Positions 6,022-6,162 of a DNA stretch of 6,162 bases are shown in pieces (the stretch's first letter is position 1; every line of letters starts with the position of its first letter). Origin of the DNA: DATCLA01 sp036564195 (GTDB lineage: Bacteria; Bacillota; UBA4882; UBA8346); contig DATCLA010000197.1 of NCBI GenBank assembly GCA_036564195.1, positions 1-6,162 of the forward strand, read 5' to 3'. Under the pieces are notes generated by a model. It made no database searches. It was not told where the DNA came from and worked only from the letters and a program-made list of their open reading frames with translations. The position numbers and the translations under genes are program-made.

Positions 6022-6050
6022 AAAAAACCCCGGTTCAGACTAAACCGGGG
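6022..6050 (-). terminator. Intrinsic terminator of the cold-shock gene
   Basis: On the minus strand CCCCGGTT and AACCGGGG (6043-6050 and 6028-6035) form an 8-bp GC-rich stem with a 7-nt loop, followed at once by six T (6022-6027). It lies about 20 bp after the stop codon of the cold-shock gene. On the plus strand the T-run is missing, so it should not terminate the glycosyltransferase transcript efficiently. Confidence 0.9.
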
Positions 6051-6070
6051 AATGATTAACGTCAACTTAA

Positions 6071-6162
6071 TCACAATTTGGTGACTTTAGCGGCTTGAGG
6101 TCCACGTTCGCCTTCGACGATGTCGAACTCAACGGTTTGCCCTTCTTCAAGGGTTTTAAACC
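6071..6162 (-). CDS. Cold-shock protein, CspA family (C-terminal part, cut by window edge)
   Basis: The minus strand encodes the last 29 residues of a CspA/CspB-type cold-shock domain protein, starting FKTLEEGQTVEF and ending QAAKVTKL before a TGA. These are the loop and final beta strands of the five-stranded OB-fold. They include the family-typical EGQxVxFDIVEGxRGPQAAxV. The RNA-binding motifs RNP1 and RNP2, and the start, lie beyond the window. Full-length members have about 65-70 residues and act as single-stranded RNA/DNA chaperones in the cytosol. The gene converges on the glycosyltransferase and has its own terminator. I see no functional link to the glycan genes. Which paralogue it is (CspA, CspB, CspD) cannot be decided. 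Confidence 0.93.
   Translation of the reverse strand, partial: FKTLEEGQTVEFDIVEGERGPQAAKVTKL

Noticed and set aside
6028..6050. The GC-rich hairpin as terminator for the glycosyltransferase
   Set aside because: On the plus strand the stem is followed by AATGATTAAC, with no T-run. The T-run exists only on the minus strand.

Overview
The window suggests an endospore-forming member of the Bacillota (Firmicutes). Two genes encode CotS/YutH-like spore-coat kinase-fold proteins. Ribosome binding sites are strong and purine-rich, start codons are often GTG or TTG, and a strong SigA-type promoter sits near the left edge. Base composition is moderate. I cannot place the organism below phylum level from sequence alone; Clostridia-like or Limnochordia-like lineages are possible.

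Layout. Positions 1-215 hold no complete gene. They carry a near-consensus housekeeping promoter that fires leftward out of the window. Positions 216-2740 hold two leftward genes that overlap by 4 bp (GTGA). Both encode CotS-like kinase-fold proteins, and both have lost residues needed for phosphotransfer, so they look like pseudokinases. The divergent intergenic region (2741-3047) carries two opposite-facing sites that resemble SigK (late mother-cell sporulation) promoters, a 14-bp inverted repeat and a 14-bp perfect palindrome. Positions 3048-5996 hold three rightward genes: a heptose-7-phosphate kinase (hddA), a heptose-1,7-bisphosphate phosphatase (gmhB), and a GT4 glycosyltransferase with a TTG start. 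Between gmhB and the glycosyltransferase lies a long imperfect inverted repeat that runs into the ribosome binding site. At the right edge is the 3' end of a leftward cold-shock protein gene with its intrinsic terminator.

How the genes may work together. HddA and GmhB catalyse two consecutive steps toward D-glycero-alpha-D-manno-heptose 1-phosphate, the precursor of GDP-heptose used in Gram-positive surface glycans. The isomerase (GmhA) and the nucleotidyltransferase (HddC) are not in the window. The adjacent glycosyltransferase could use the activated sugar. Divergence from CotS-like genes, with SigK-like sites on both sides, suggests that the module decorates the spore surface. This resembles the cotSA (GT4)-cotS neighbourhood of Bacillus subtilis. 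The link to sporulation is an inference from context and motif matches, not something the sequence proves.
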